64,000 nt of DNA, from contig JAUMIR010000001.1 in NCBI GenBank assembly GCA_030847615.1, positions 249,119,187-249,183,186 of the forward strand. The letters run 5' to 3'. Shown piece after piece: positions 12,765 to 23,752 of the stretch. The first letter of the stretch is position 1. Each line of letters opens with the position of its first letter. This DNA is from Gambelia wislizenii (lineage: Eukaryota; Chordata; Lepidosauria; Squamata; Crotaphytidae). The notes beneath the pieces were generated by a model, which made no database searches, was not told the DNA's origin, and saw only the letters and a list, made by a program, of their open reading frames with translations. A program made the position numbers and the translations under genes.

Positions 12765-12905
12765 GACTACCAGGTGCTGTAGGCTATATTTCAGAGGAAG
12801 GCACTGGCAAAACCACCTCTGAGTTTTCCTTGCCTAAGAGAACCCTATGAAATTCATGGGGTCACTATAGGTTGACAGGTGACTTGAAGGCACATAAACA
12901 CACAA
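12765..12905 (+). repeat. 5S-type SINE, 3' part
   Basis: Begins with CCAGGTGCTGTAGGCTATAT, the end of the 5S rRNA-like head, followed by a body with CCTATGAAATTCATGGGGTC, GGTGACTTGAAGGCACATAA and an (AC)-rich tail. The same body and tail follow the more complete head at 15162-15374. The head is truncated here. Confidence 0.75.
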
Positions 12906-13176
12906 AATGGAGAATGGAACCAAGAATCTATTTTTGTACATGCTGTTTCCTAAGTTGTCTATAGAGAGCTATCCTTGGTTCTTAGTAAATGCATATTTGA
13001 CCCAAGAACAAATGGATAAGGAAAGTAAAGATTTAAAGACAGAAAAAGATGGTCATTGTTGACACCCCTTACAACACTTCTAACAAATCTAAATTTATTT
13101 GCAACACATATGCATATATGTTTTGTGACATATTAGAATTCCAATACACAATGGAGTGCTAGGGATGGAAAGAGTA

Positions 13177-13397
13177 CAGGTTGACCCTCATATCGACGGA
13201 TTTGGTATCGACAGTTTCACTTATCCAAGTCTGAAAAAATATGTTCTCTCTAAGAATTTCTAGGTCCTCCAATGCAATTCTATGGTCAATGTCTGGCATT
13301 GGTATCATTGAAAATAATAGGGTTTCCTATTATCCATGGTCTCAGGTATCCATGAGGGGTCTTGGAATTTATTCCCACAGATATGGGGATTGACCTG
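13177..13397. mobile_element. Tigger/pogo-like MITE, 221 bp
   Basis: Terminal inverted repeats CAGGTTGACCCTCATATCGAC and (right end) AGATATGGGGATTGACCTG are flanked on both sides by TA (13175-13176 and 13398-13399). The CAG-T-G-CCCT start and TA duplication fit the Tc1/mariner pogo-Tigger group. It is non-coding. Confidence 0.75.
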
Positions 13398-14003
13398 TAT
13401 TCACAAAAATAATAAAAACTCCCTCTCAAGTGTCAGGAAACCCAATGAGCAAAAATCTTGAACTGATGAGAATCTTTGCAGTTTGGGAAATATCTGGTGC
13501 CAAATTCATGGACGGTTTTATTTGCAGGGAAACAGCATTACCTGTGCAGGTAACAGCATTTTTTTTTTGCAGAAAAAAAATTCTGTGCAGAAACCACTGT
13601 TTCCTACACAAAAATACCATGCAAATTTTGTGCAGAATAAGTCCCAAATTCTGAATAATTTTCAAATACTGCACAATTTTCTTCTTCAGATCATGAAGAC
13701 AATTTTAAAGTATTTATTGTTTCCTTCCAAAATGAACTTAGTAAAGAATGACATCCTTATAGAGCACACAAGAGGATGTCAGACACTATGCATGATCCAT
13801 CTGAAGTTAAACATTCTTAAGTTCCACTGATTTCAACGAAAAAGATTTACAGTCCTATGTTCCTTGTATGTGCCTTGTATGCATACCAACTAAAACTTTT
13901 GTACTGCTTTATCTTGAAGCATAGTCAATGGCATTATATTGCCAGGGTTATACCAATGTAACATTAAATCAGTGTAACCATTTCACTAGTGCAATTCTGT
14001 CAA

Positions 14004-14089
14004 TTGTTGTTGTTATGTGCCCTCAGGTCTACTCCAAATCAACTCCAAATTCTACCATCTTGGCAAGAGTGGTTCAGAGGAGTTTTGCA
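14004..14089 (-). repeat. tRNA SINE 3' tail fragment
   Basis: The left end, TTGTTGTTGTTATGTGCCCTC, is the reverse complement of the (CAA)n-ended BovB-type SINE tail. The right part matches the CTCTGAAC...TCTTGCCAAGA segment. The head is missing. Confidence 0.65.
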
Positions 14090-15161
14090 TCCAAGTCAAG
14101 GTGAAACTTTTTAATAAATCTGCTGATCATCAAAATGCTGCCCCTCTTCTACTCCACTTGCATACCCACAACACTGCGTAAGATTCCAACCAACCCTATA
14201 GCCAGTGGAAATACTGAATATCTGAGGCCCTCCTTTATGTGACATTGGCAAATGAGGCCAGGTGAGCTATGAAAAAGTGCCTTTCTAGCCTTTGTCGAAT
14301 GCCCTCCATAGATGGGATCAACTGGTGCTTGTGTTATAGCTCCTTTAGTGCTAAGTGGAACTCTTTTAATTTCCTAGGCATTTTAAGAAATATTTCAGTC
14401 CTCTGTACTCTTTTGTTTTTTTCTGCTAATGACGTGATTGTGGTTTCTCAAAAGTTGTGTTGGATTCCTTCACTCCTCAACACCTTTTCCATTTAATGGG
14501 TCTATAAGATTATTCAGCATGGGTGAGGTAAGTAGCTTGTTGCAATTTTTTAAAGCAATGTTACTTTTACTTGTTTCAGTGTTTTTAAGGGAACTTATTA
14601 CTACTCACTACTTCTAGTTGTTTAGTTTCTTTTTTTTTTAAATGCCATCTTTAAAGTAAGAAAACATCCCCAAATTGGGGGGAAAAAACCCTCAAAATGC
14701 TTCTCAAAGTATATTTGCACCTCCCTGAAGGTAATGAGCAAAAGTAAAGCATAGATGTGATAGTTACTTACAAAAAACTAATGACACTGCCAGTCACTGC
14801 ATTCCTTTCAAAACCTACATTTTCACTCACCCTTTTACCCCCTGCATAACATGCTACAGATAATATTACTTATAACGTATTACTTCTAACTCTATATTAA
14901 ACATACTCCTGAGTAATTTGGTATAGGATTTTAGCCTAGCTCTCTAGCTCTGAAGTCTTCAAAAGTCCTGGTCTTTAAAAGTATTGAATTTTGTTTTTCT
15001 TATTGAATGCTCAGATGTGAAAGAGAACAAACATCCATAATAGTGTAATAGTGGAGGAGGTTTTTTGGTCATGTTGAAATCGAGTGCTTGTATTTTACCT
15101 CAAAATGCATAGCTGAATAAATATATATGGGCTTAATACCCTAAAGGCCTAATACCCTAAA

Positions 15162-15374
15162 GGTACCAGATCCTGTCTGATCTTAGAAGATAAACAGGGT
15201 CAGCCCTAGTTAGTACTTGGATGGGAGACTGCTAACAAACACCAGGTGCTGTAGGCTATATTTCAGATGAAGGAACAGACAAAACCATCTCTGAGGATTC
15301 CTTCCCCAAGAAACCTCTATGAAATTCATGGGGTTGCCATAATTCAACAGGTGACTTGAAGACACATACACACA
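15162..15374 (+). repeat. 5S rRNA-derived SINE
   Basis: The first about 100 bp follow 5S rRNA closely: CTGTCTGATCTTAGAAGATA, then the diagnostic GTTAGTACTTGGATGGGAGA, then CCAGGTGCTGTAGGCTA. This region covers the internal promoter of 5S genes. It then runs into a non-5S body and a tail with GGTGACTTGAAGACACATAC ending in (AC)n. The tail resembles that of the tRNA SINEs here, suggesting the same class of LINE partner. It is not a functional 5S gene. Confidence 0.88.
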
Positions 15375-16865
15375 CATTATGGCTTTAGATTCCAGCCCAA
15401 GCAGTGACATTTGGTTGAGTTCTACAAATACTGTTTTCTCTATTATGCATACATATATTTTTTAAAAAACAGAAATACAGAGCTGGAGTTCCCAGTTGGA
15501 GCATTGGGAACAACTTGACATAACTGAGTCACAATGACCTGAAAATATTCCATCTTTTTGAAATGCTAATACACAGAAAGGAACATGCTGGTAGTTACAC
15601 AAATTAAGCACTTTAAAGCCTTTAAATTCCTCAAAATCAACTAATTGTAATTTTACAGAAAACTGAGACTCATGGAAACAAACAATAGCAGTAATGTTAA
15701 TGACTACTACTCAGATCTGATTTTATGCTGGCATCTGAAATTTAAATCCCAAACCCAAGCAACAATGCCTATTACAAGAAAAGTTAAGATCATCCCAAGC
15801 GAGAAACATAGCCAAATCAACCTTTAAATGTGATGTGTTCCATTTTTTCAAAGTGAATGCCCTAAGTATCACTATCCATCAGAACATGAGTGCTATACTG
15901 AGACAAAACAAGCAATTCACAATTGTAAAATGTTCAAGCCGTATACATCCATGCCTAAATGCAATTGTTAGTCCCAAGTAGAGTAGGGCCATTGAATCAA
16001 AGGGACTTAGACAGCTGTTGATTTACCATTCAGCAACTGATGGGTTTATGCTAGCAGGGATTAGCCCTTGGTTCTAGGTCAGAGGTATTAATTTTGTCAT
16101 GACTTCATTTCCATATAGGTGTCTGACAAACAAGTTACCCAACTGACATGTTAATTCCAATTTATTCTAATTTAAGGAATTCACACATCAAATTGTCTTC
16201 CCTTTCAGATAAACTCCAGGAGTGGGAAGAAAGACTGGAAATAATCTCAACGGTAACCTCAACAGAGAGTTGCTGTAACCTGCAGTCCCCAATTTAGAAA
16301 TTATTTTCTACTATTACTTCCAATGGTTTCTGTGATTACTAAGGTATTTTATTACCATTATTACTACCAATATTCTGCAGCAGTAATGTCATTTACCACT
16401 CAAGTATCATCAATCAAGAAATTTAAGGGATAATCTAAACATTTTGAAGAATCACATAGTAGCATCAGATAGTATGCCACACTTTGGGGTCTCTACTCCT
16501 TCAAGAACAGTTACAGAGGATGGAACATTGCACAGGTTAAAAAAAATCTTTGTTACAAAATGCTGCCTTGTTGGGGGGAACTTCATTTCTCCCTCTTTTT
16601 TTTTTTTTTTTTTGGTATATGGAGAAGTTTGTGTGTGTTTTCCCAACAAAAGCAAGTTCCACTGCCATGTGGAAGTGACATCATCTCAGAGGACCTATAT
16701 CATGTGGCTTTAAAAAAATACAGCCTAATTCTAACTTGACCTATTGCTCCATGCAGATAAACTGTAGGGACTATTACTACAAAATTTCTCCTAAGTGATG
16801 CTTTAAAAAATATTTCCAGAAAAGGTTGCATGAGGGCTGTGGTAAATTTTTGCAGAGGGGTAAAA

Positions 16866-17012
16866 GAGAATCTTCTGGCATCTTAAAAACTAGTAAGGCT
16901 TATTTTTGTGGCCTGCAACCCACTTCATAAGATGCATGTAATGAAGTAGGCTGAGGCAACAAAAGCTTATGCCATATAGAACTTTTTAGTTTTTAAGGTG
17001 CCACAAGAATCT
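16866..17012. mobile_element. Penelope-like terminal fragment (inverted-repeat form)
   Basis: Inverted arms: AGAATCTTCTGGCATCTTAA at the left and AGGTGCCACAAGAATCT at the right, with a central CCCACTTCATAAGATGCATG. The right half contains ATGAAGTAGGCTGAGGCAAC followed by AAAAGCTTATGCC, a decayed form of the CTGATGAAG...GAAAGCTTATGC motif of reptile Penelope-like elements. Assignment is from recalled motif similarity. Confidence 0.5.
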
Positions 17013-17860
17013 GTTGTTTTTTTTTTAATAATTAATGGCTGTGAAATGCAAAAACAAGTGTACAGTGACAGGTTTTCATTTAAAAAACCAAAAACATTAC
17101 AACTTAGTCAAAATTAAGCACATTTTGTTCCTATTGGGTTTGATGGGTGATATTAAGCATGTGCTTAACTGAAAGTGAGAGGATTTTAAAGTGGATTGCT
17201 TGGGCTGCCTTGTGTCTAGAATAACAAGGAATAGATATTAAATATACCAGTTACCAAACAGGCATGCTTTTGTATGACAGTTATTTACATTCTTAGAAAA
17301 ATATAAAAATACCATGTGTTCATAACAGCATCACTTGACCTCAAAAGGCAGATTTACTGAAATGGTTGACAACTTATTCATATGCTGATTTGTTCAACCC
17401 AGGTGAGGTTTCTTTATGGGCATTACTTATAAAGATTGAAAGGATTATTGTGAAACGAACAAAACAGATGGGAAGTTTCAGACACTCAGGTTGTGTCACA
17501 ATGTTTGCAACTCTCCATATGAAGGACAGAACCAAGTGAGATCACATGAACAGTGAACACCAGCAGCTGCACAGAATCAGTGTCTTATTTTCCTTCCCTG
17601 TAGTCCCTTATGACTTCAGTGGGCCCAAGGCTTGCCTATCTCTATGGCCAAGATCCTACATCAAGGAGGCAGCATAGCTTTTATGCTTACAAAATTACTC
17701 AACCATTGCACAGAGCCACCTCATTAGGGATTTGTGGAGTTATGCAACAAATAACACTACTGTATAACCAAATGTGCATGCCCACCTGTATGTGCAATGC
17801 ATAATATGCCACCAGGTACAATGCACATCTCTATATAACCAGGTAATGCATATGCACATT

Positions 17861-18496
17861 TGTGAACAACTTTCTTGTTGCAAAAGCTCCACTGGCTGCT
17901 GGTTCAATTCCATGCACAATTCAAAATTCTGGTATGACCTTTAAAACCTTTTATGACTCAAGCCCAGGTTACCTAAAGGACTCTCCATATGAGCCTCCCC
18001 ATGTTTTGACATTCTCTGGGGAGGGATTTTTCTTCATTCCCACTACCCTCACAGATACATTTAGTGGGAACACATGAGAGGGCCTTCTCGGTAGCTGCTC
18101 CCAGGTTCTGAAGCTCCCTTCATAGAGAAGTTAGACAGGAGTTGTTCTCACTATCTTTCCACAGACAGGTAAAAGATCAAAGGGTGTAAAAATGTCCCCT
18201 CCACAGTTAAAGATTTATTTATTTTTTTAGCAGATCTTTGAAAGTTGATTGCTCAAGGGGAAAGGGCCTTTCATAATGTGCAGTACTGTCTATATTTGCT
18301 CTTTTCCTTTTTAATGGGCATGCTTTTAACTACCTTTTATTTTATCTTTTATTCTATTGACAGTTTAATTTATATTTTAAATTTCTTTATGATGTGAATT
18401 TTTGTAGCTGTATTTGTTTTAATTTCTGCAAGCTGCCTTGGGTCCCTGGACTGAGGAAAAGGCAGGATATGAATAAATATAATAGTAAATAATAAT
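17861..18496 (+). mobile_element. L2-type LINE, 3' end
   Basis: Conceptual translation gives decayed L2 ORF2 C-terminal motifs: a LHWLL/VQF-like start at about 17890, a FKTFYDSSPGYLKD block (17938-17980), and a RAFS-VAAPRF-like block near 18080. The 3' end has CAAGCTGCCTTGGGTCCCTG and a GGCAGGATATGAATAAAT end followed by short AT-rich repeats, typical of this LINE 3' terminus. It is 5'-truncated with stops and frameshifts. Confidence 0.75.
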
Positions 18497-19700
18497 GAAT
18501 GTCCCCAATGCACATACCTGCCAAATGCATAATTGTGTGCAATGCACCACAGCCACAACTACATTCCACAGCCTGGAGCTGAATGTGGCCATTTCACATC
18601 AGGCAAAAATCTCCAGTCACCTCCAGATGGGTCCTTATGCACATGTAAGACACCCATCAGGATTCCAGCCTGTGTGTTTGATAGCAGAGTATACACTTCT
18701 TTGAGCTTTAATTAAAGTAGTCATATTTTAAGGGGCAAAAAGTCTATCCCCAAAAGTGCTTGAAAGTAGCCAGAAAGTAGGAAATATCTTTTACATCATT
18801 CAGAGGACTAAAAAACTAAATGGAAGCCTCTGTAACAGTTTTAAAACTTCCTGAAGAAGGTTGGTAAATGCATTAGAAAAGATCAAGATGGTTTTCAAAT
18901 GGGTGTTCCCTATTTAATTTACTACTTGCAAGCACCTTTTGGGTGGTTTGTTTTGGATTGCATAATAAAATAGGGCAGCCATCTTCCTTTCTGTGTATTT
19001 TGAAAACAACAGTATCAATCTTCACTCCTTTTAATAGCTATGAATGAGACAAAGAGTCTTGCAGTGATAAATCTAAACCTAAGATTCAGAAATTAAGATG
19101 ACAATATAATATACATAACTAATATCATCTGAAATCTTAAATTTTATGAAATTAAAAGAAAGTTAAGTGCATCATGGGCCTGGACACAGAAAGACACAGA
19201 CTCATGCCATTATACATAATTCCACATTATACATATACATACACATAATTATACATTATTCCACAGAAATAAAAATTTGCAATATTTTTCTGAATAACAG
19301 TTGATCCTAGAAGACCAGGTTTCTCCACACTATAAAATAGCAATAAAAACAGTTAGGATTTCGCTCATTGTTTATTACTATGTACAGCTTGTCAACTTTC
19401 CCCTTCACACTCCTGTACCATTAAAACCTTTATGTTAAGTGCAGATTCACTGATGATATAAAATATGGGAAGGGAAACAGTATATCAAACCTTTTGAAAT
19501 AGCATGTTGCCTTTTTATCCACTGCATTAGTTCAGCACAGAACTAATTTCTATATTTAATCCTAATATTTCCCCCATTTTTCTTACATTATATTGTTGTA
19601 CATTCTATGGTGTTAAATTTAATCTGTAATGCCTATACAGGGGGAAAGACCCCTTCTCTGCCAAAGGTTGCCAGGAAAAGCTGGCATTCTTCTCTCTAGA

Positions 19701-19905
19701 AAATGAGCTTGGTTACCAGTTTGCCTGCCATGGCTCAATGCTATGGAATCCTGGGATTTTTAGTTTGTTGTGGCACCAAAACTATGACAGGGAAGACTAA
19801 ATATCTCACAGAACGACAGATCCTAGAATTCCATAGCATTGAGCCATGGCAATTAAAGTGGTGTCACACTGGATTATTTCTGCAGTGCAGATGCAGCCTT
19901 TGGGA
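19701..19905. mobile_element. Palindromic MITE ('ccatggctcaatgctatggaa' type)
   Basis: Left arm GCCATGGCTCAATGCTATGG and right arm CATAGCATTGAGCCATGGC are reverse complements. The right flank TTAAAGTGGTGTCACACTGG and TGCAGATGCAGCC is a common squamate repeat end. Related copies are at 26305-26465 and 49646-49924. Superfamily not assigned. Confidence 0.65.
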
Positions 19906-20415
19906 TTTTTTCTCAGCTGGAGAGAGAACACTGTTGTGTGGTTTTCCTAGAATAGATTTTGAGAACATTTCTGCTGCAGAGAAAGATGCCATCCCCCCAC
20001 CCCACCCCGATGTACCCCTTTCCATTAGAGAGACAGTGATGAGAAAAATTATGCCTGGTGGAATGTTCTCTTGTCTGCAACTCTTGAAGGTACCAGAGCC
20101 TTTTAAAGCCCAGCTGCAATATCTATTCAACAGTAATGCATTGCACAGAAACCTTATATTTCTGCCAGTAGGTACTTTCAGATATCACCATGCACATATA
20201 TTGGGAGAAATACATACATACATACATGCACATATTGGCTGGTACCTGTTGGTGTTTCACAATTATATGCACTTGATAATTTCCTATTATCAAAAGAAAA
20301 ATCGCTCATGGCTTTCAAGATAAGGCTGGCGGAATCATCCTCCTCCCTCTTTGACTAGTATCCCTGGATTTCTCTCCTTAAAGATGGACCCTGCAGTGCC
20401 CAGGGAAATTCTTAC

Positions 20416-20493
20416 CTTCTTCCAGTGTTCCAGTCTGCTCTGAAGCAGGTGATGGGGGTGGGGATGGAGGCAGGTTAGTTGTCTCTTCAACTG
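20416..20493 (-). CDS. MAP2: MAP2 coding exon, Pro/Ser-rich segment
   Basis: This is the second MAP2 exon in the window, directly downstream in the transcript of the RII-anchoring exon. It encodes 26 residues, AVEETTNLPPSPPPSPASEQ followed by TGTLEE. The PPSPPPSP core is characteristic of the MAP2 projection domain and carries proline-directed Ser phosphorylation sites in mammals. On the minus strand the acceptor is CAATCTTTAG and the donor is GTAAGA, which is close to consensus. It is 78 bp, phase 1 at both ends. The 2.5-kb intron separating it from the preceding exon contains a tRNA SINE and a Penelope-like fragment. Identification rests on recalled similarity to mammalian MAP2 plus exact splice phase, so it is very likely correct. 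Confidence 0.94.
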
Positions 20494-20732
20494 CTAAAGA
20501 TTGAACAGTAAAAATGAGACACAGTGATTAATTATTCTGATACTGGGATATGCCAACAGGAGAATCTACAGGATAAGAGGCTAGCAGCATCTGACAACAT
20601 CTCAAATCCATTCAGCCCAAATCTTTAGCTTTTATATAGCCTGGTACCCACAACAGGTAATTTTGGATGATGCAGCATTATGCTCAGAAATCTATTCCAC
20701 TGTCTTTGAATACATTTCTTTTAATAAAGAGT

Positions 20733-20757
20733 ACACACACACACACACACACACACA
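20733..20757. repeat. (AC)n microsatellite
   Basis: Uninterrupted AC run of about 12 units. Confidence 0.95.
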
Positions 20758-21590
20758 TTAAGGTGGGTGTGGTCTTTGTTTACATCCCAGAAGCCTGAAT
20801 GAATGACATTATAATTATTACATGCCTTGAAGAAAAGTGAATTAACAAGCTCAAAGGAGGAAAAAATAGTAAAGGAAGAAAGTAAAGAATATACACACAC
20901 ATCAGTCCAGGGTGGGGCATGCATAAGATAGAGGAGCCCAACAATGTGATAACTTCACTTACATGTATTTGAAATAGCAACATTTCACTAATTCCATAGA
21001 TTACTAAAACCTTTAAAAATAATTTTAACTCCACTTTCTCTTCATGTTTTGAAGATATTTCACACGCTTTTGGGTCAAGCCTTTAAATGTGTGATTTTGA
21101 GGCTGGCCAGTAGTCAAGGAAACACTCTAAACCCTAACTTGCTTACAAGCATCCAACTATGATAAATGAAATACATACAGAGGATGGAAACAAACAACAG
21201 CTTCACTAGGTGTGCAAGAAGAACATTCAGCTTTTGTTAAATTGTTCCCTAAAAACATTGGGCAGTACTGGGCCATTTGTAGTCTCATTCATTTCAACAG
21301 GAAAACTTAGTGTGTATTCAAATCTCTTCCATTGAACCTAACAGGAACTTAATAAAACTCGTAATTAATTTTTCATTCCTTGTGTCCATAATTCTAATTA
21401 CTGCATGCAATTTCAAGAAAAAGCTTTTTGTAACAATGCATGTATTCCACAGAGCTCTGTAGAGTATTAACACCCCCTCACCGCCCCCACAGATCGAGTG
21501 GCAGCTGGTAGCTCCCATACTACAGGAGCAGCGAATCTGCTCTGGGTTCCAGCCCAGAGTTTAAAGGTGCTATCCACAATACACAGCACA

Positions 21591-21813
21591 GAGCTAATGT
21601 GGTGTAGTGGCTTGATTGTTGAACTCGATGTCTGGGACGCCAGGATTCAAATCCCATGGAAACCCACTGGGGGACCTCACCCTCTTCTCTCAGTCCCAGA
21701 GGAAGGGAAAGGCAAATCCCCTCTGAACAAATCTTGCCAGGAAAACCCTGTGATAGGGTCACCTTAGGGTCACTGTAAGTTGGAAACGACTTGAAGAGGC
21801 ACCTAACAACAAA
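21591..21813 (+). repeat. tRNA-derived SINE with BovB-type tail
   Basis: A-box-like TGGTGTAGTGG (21600-21610) and B-box-like GGATTCAAATCC derive from a tRNA. The body contains CCTCTGAACAAATCTTGCCA and the tail GGAAACGACTTGAAG with a terminal AACAACAA. The tail is the kind shared with BovB LINE 3' ends, which mobilise such SINEs in squamates. Confidence 0.85.
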
Positions 21814-22079
21814 TCCAAGATGCTGCACCCTATTTCCCAAAGTTGGTTCAGCACCACATGTAGTTCCTTGGATAGTCTGGAATACAACCCATAACAAATT
21901 CACTACACCCTTAACATGGAAGCCATCAGCCACCACTGCACAGGCAAGTGCTGTTATGTATCGCTTAGGTTTTCTTAATGATGCCAACCTTGATTTGAGC
22001 CAAACCTAACATATTATTCATACTACTATACACAATAATAGATATACAAGTATCTCCATAAACAGGGGAAAAGACATTT

Positions 22080-22200
22080 TTGGCGTCAGGTTTCATGGAC
22101 TCAATCCTGTTCAGCAGATGCAAGCAGACTGAGTCCCCAAAAGCTTATGCTAGCAATTTCTTCTTCCCAGTTAGTCTCAAAGTTGATACTGGATTCTTTT
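22080..22200. mobile_element. Penelope-like terminal fragment
   Basis: Inverted arms around CAGCAGATGCAAG: the left carries TGGCGTCAGGTTTCATGGAC and TCAATC, the right carries GACTGAGTCCCCAAAAGCTTATGC then TTAGTCTCAAAGTTGATACTGG. It matches the reptile motif ending GAAAGCTTATGC...TAGTCTCTAAGGTG. The hammerhead-like core is mutated (CCAAAAGC in place of CGAAAGC). Confidence 0.5.
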
Positions 22201-22401
22201 ATGTCTTTTCATGCTAAAATAGCCTAATGTGGCTATCTCTTTGAATATCTCCATAAATAGATGGATTTGCATCCTGCAGATTTTTTTTTTTTTTTTGCTA
22301 TATTCAGGGTTTTTAATGTTTACAAAATAGCAGCTTTAATTACATGATACTCAGTTTTGGGGTGCAGCTTAGCAATGTATTTCAACATGTATCACTGGTG
22401 G

Positions 22402-22427
22402 ATTTATTTATTTATTTATTTATTTAT
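22402..22427. repeat. (TTTA)n microsatellite
   Basis: About six perfect TTTA units. Confidence 0.9.
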
Positions 22428-23034
22428 GGTATCATACAGTGTCTTTGTTCTGTATAAATGATCATTCAGCAACTTTTTAAATTCTTCCCCATGAGGAATT
22501 ACCTGCACCTTCAAATCTTGATGGTCTCTCATGTTTTTTATGATCAAAGATGGACCATCAGGCAATCTGCATTTTTAACTAAAACATGACAAAGTATATG
22601 GCTGAACTGGGGTGACTCTGTGAAACCAATATTTTGGTATATTAAATCATTATTAAATGAACTCTGGCTTGTTTAACAATGGCATTCATAACATCACAAC
22701 CTATAACTGTGGCTTATTTTCACCTTGTTTCCTCAGCTTCCCAAGCAAACTAAATGCAAACCATAAACAAACAAGGAACAAGCCAGGAGCGGGATCAGGG
22801 GGAACAAGCAATGCTTTGTTTGGTCATTGGTGATGAAATTCATGGCTTAAGCAACAAACCATGGCTGACATGAACCATGGTTTTTTTGTGCTATAAATTC
22901 ACATCCAGTATCTCAGCTCTCAATACTAAAAATAAATAAATGAACTAATGCATAAAAAAAAGCGCTAGGCCACAGCTGCAGTGCAAAAGCTTGATGTTTA
23001 TAACACAACATACAGCTGAGATGACTTGCTTTAC

Positions 23035-23148
23035 CTAAAGGTAATGGTGCTGGCTGATCTTTGTGCTGGGCTTCTTTTTCCTGTTCACCTTTAAGGACTG
23101 CCACAGCTTCAGCTGTTACTACTTGGACTATCCTTGCAGATACTTCTT
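23035..23148 (-). CDS. MAP2: MAP2 coding exon with the PKA RII-anchoring helix
   Basis: This is an internal exon of microtubule-associated protein 2, a dendritic protein that stabilises microtubules and anchors protein kinase A. It encodes 38 residues starting EEVSARIVQVVTAEAVAVLK, followed by a charged GEQEKEAQHKDQ stretch. I recognise this as the MAP2 N-terminal segment known to bind the type II regulatory subunit of PKA; it forms an amphipathic helix with regularly spaced V/I/A/L residues. On the minus strand the exon follows an acceptor ending in CTGTCTCAG and is followed by the donor GTAAAG. It is 114 bp, phase 1 on both sides. The split codon G+CA joins it in frame to the next exon, giving LPL-AVEE, which matches MAP2. 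The start-codon exon that should precede it is not visible in the 40.9 kb to the right. Confidence 0.95.
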
Positions 23149-23423
23149 CTGAGACAGTAGTAGGATCAACAACAAGACAAACAAAAGCACATTAATGTAA
23201 GAGATATAAGGAATTTAAAAAAAAACATGGAGCCTTCTGCAAACAATGATGGCAGACTGAGGTTGCAATTCTGCCTCTACACTCACAGTACTGTAGGGAA
23301 GTACATCTTCAGAAATTCCATTCTCCCACACAAGTATGACTAATTTTACCATTTTTCTTCTTACTGTGAGAAAATCATGCAGAACTGCAGAGTTTTCAAA
23401 TACTATTTGCAGCTTGAGACTTA

Positions 23424-23752
23424 GGACTTTTTCGGACGTCTCAAATACACTGCAAGCAGCCTCCTCGCGTTGCGAGGCTGCTGCGCTGCAGGGCGTCGCT
23501 TTTGAATGATGCTCTCCCCTGCCAGTACTGTTGCGGTACCGTGGGGGCATTTGAGCATTACATTTCGCCGGTTTTTAAGCACGAAAGTTGATCGTGATTA
23601 AAAACCGGTGAAATATAACGCTCAAATGTCCCAGTGGTACCGCAACAGTACCGGCAGGGGAGAGCGTCATCCGAAAGTGACGCCCTGCAGCGCAGCAGCC
23701 TTGCAACGTGAGGAGGCTGCTTGCAGTGTATTTGAGATGTCCGGAAAAGTCC
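23424..23752. mobile_element. Harbinger-like palindromic MITE, 329 bp
   Basis: A nearly complete palindrome. The left arm starts GGACTTTTTCGGACGTCTCA and the right arm ends AGATGTCCGGAAAAGTCC. Arms of about 150 bp include GCAGCCTCCTCGCGTTGCGA and its partner, and CGGTACCGTGGGGGCATTTG with its partner. The centre is near GCACGAAAGTTGATCGTG. TTA flanks both ends (23421-23423, 23753-23755), consistent with the 3-bp target site of PIF/Harbinger elements. It is non-coding and CpG-rich. A partial relative is at 51990-52185. Confidence 0.75.

Larger units (their letters stand above)
7432..20415 (-). other. MAP2 intron, 13 kb, repeat-bearing
   Basis: Intron between the Pro/Ser-rich exon and the first acidic exon. 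It carries the repeats listed separately (hAT-like element, SINEs, 5S SINEs, Tigger-like MITE, Penelope-like fragment, L2 tail). Stretches such as 10.4-12.0 kb, 15.4-16.8 kb and 18.5-19.6 kb show nothing identifiable beyond AT-rich intron. Confidence 0.75.
20494..23034 (-). other. MAP2 intron, 2.5 kb
   Basis: Short intron between the two best-supported MAP2 exons, with an (AC)n run, a tRNA SINE, a Penelope-like fragment and a (TTTA)n run. No additional exon is seen. Confidence 0.85.

Noticed and set aside
15162..15262. A 5S rRNA gene
   Set aside because: The 5' part is missing, many positions are changed, and it is fused to a SINE body and tail.
19703..20323. A 206-codon plus-strand frame
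   Set aside because: Its first third is the palindromic MITE at 19701-19905 and the rest is intron; no domain seen.
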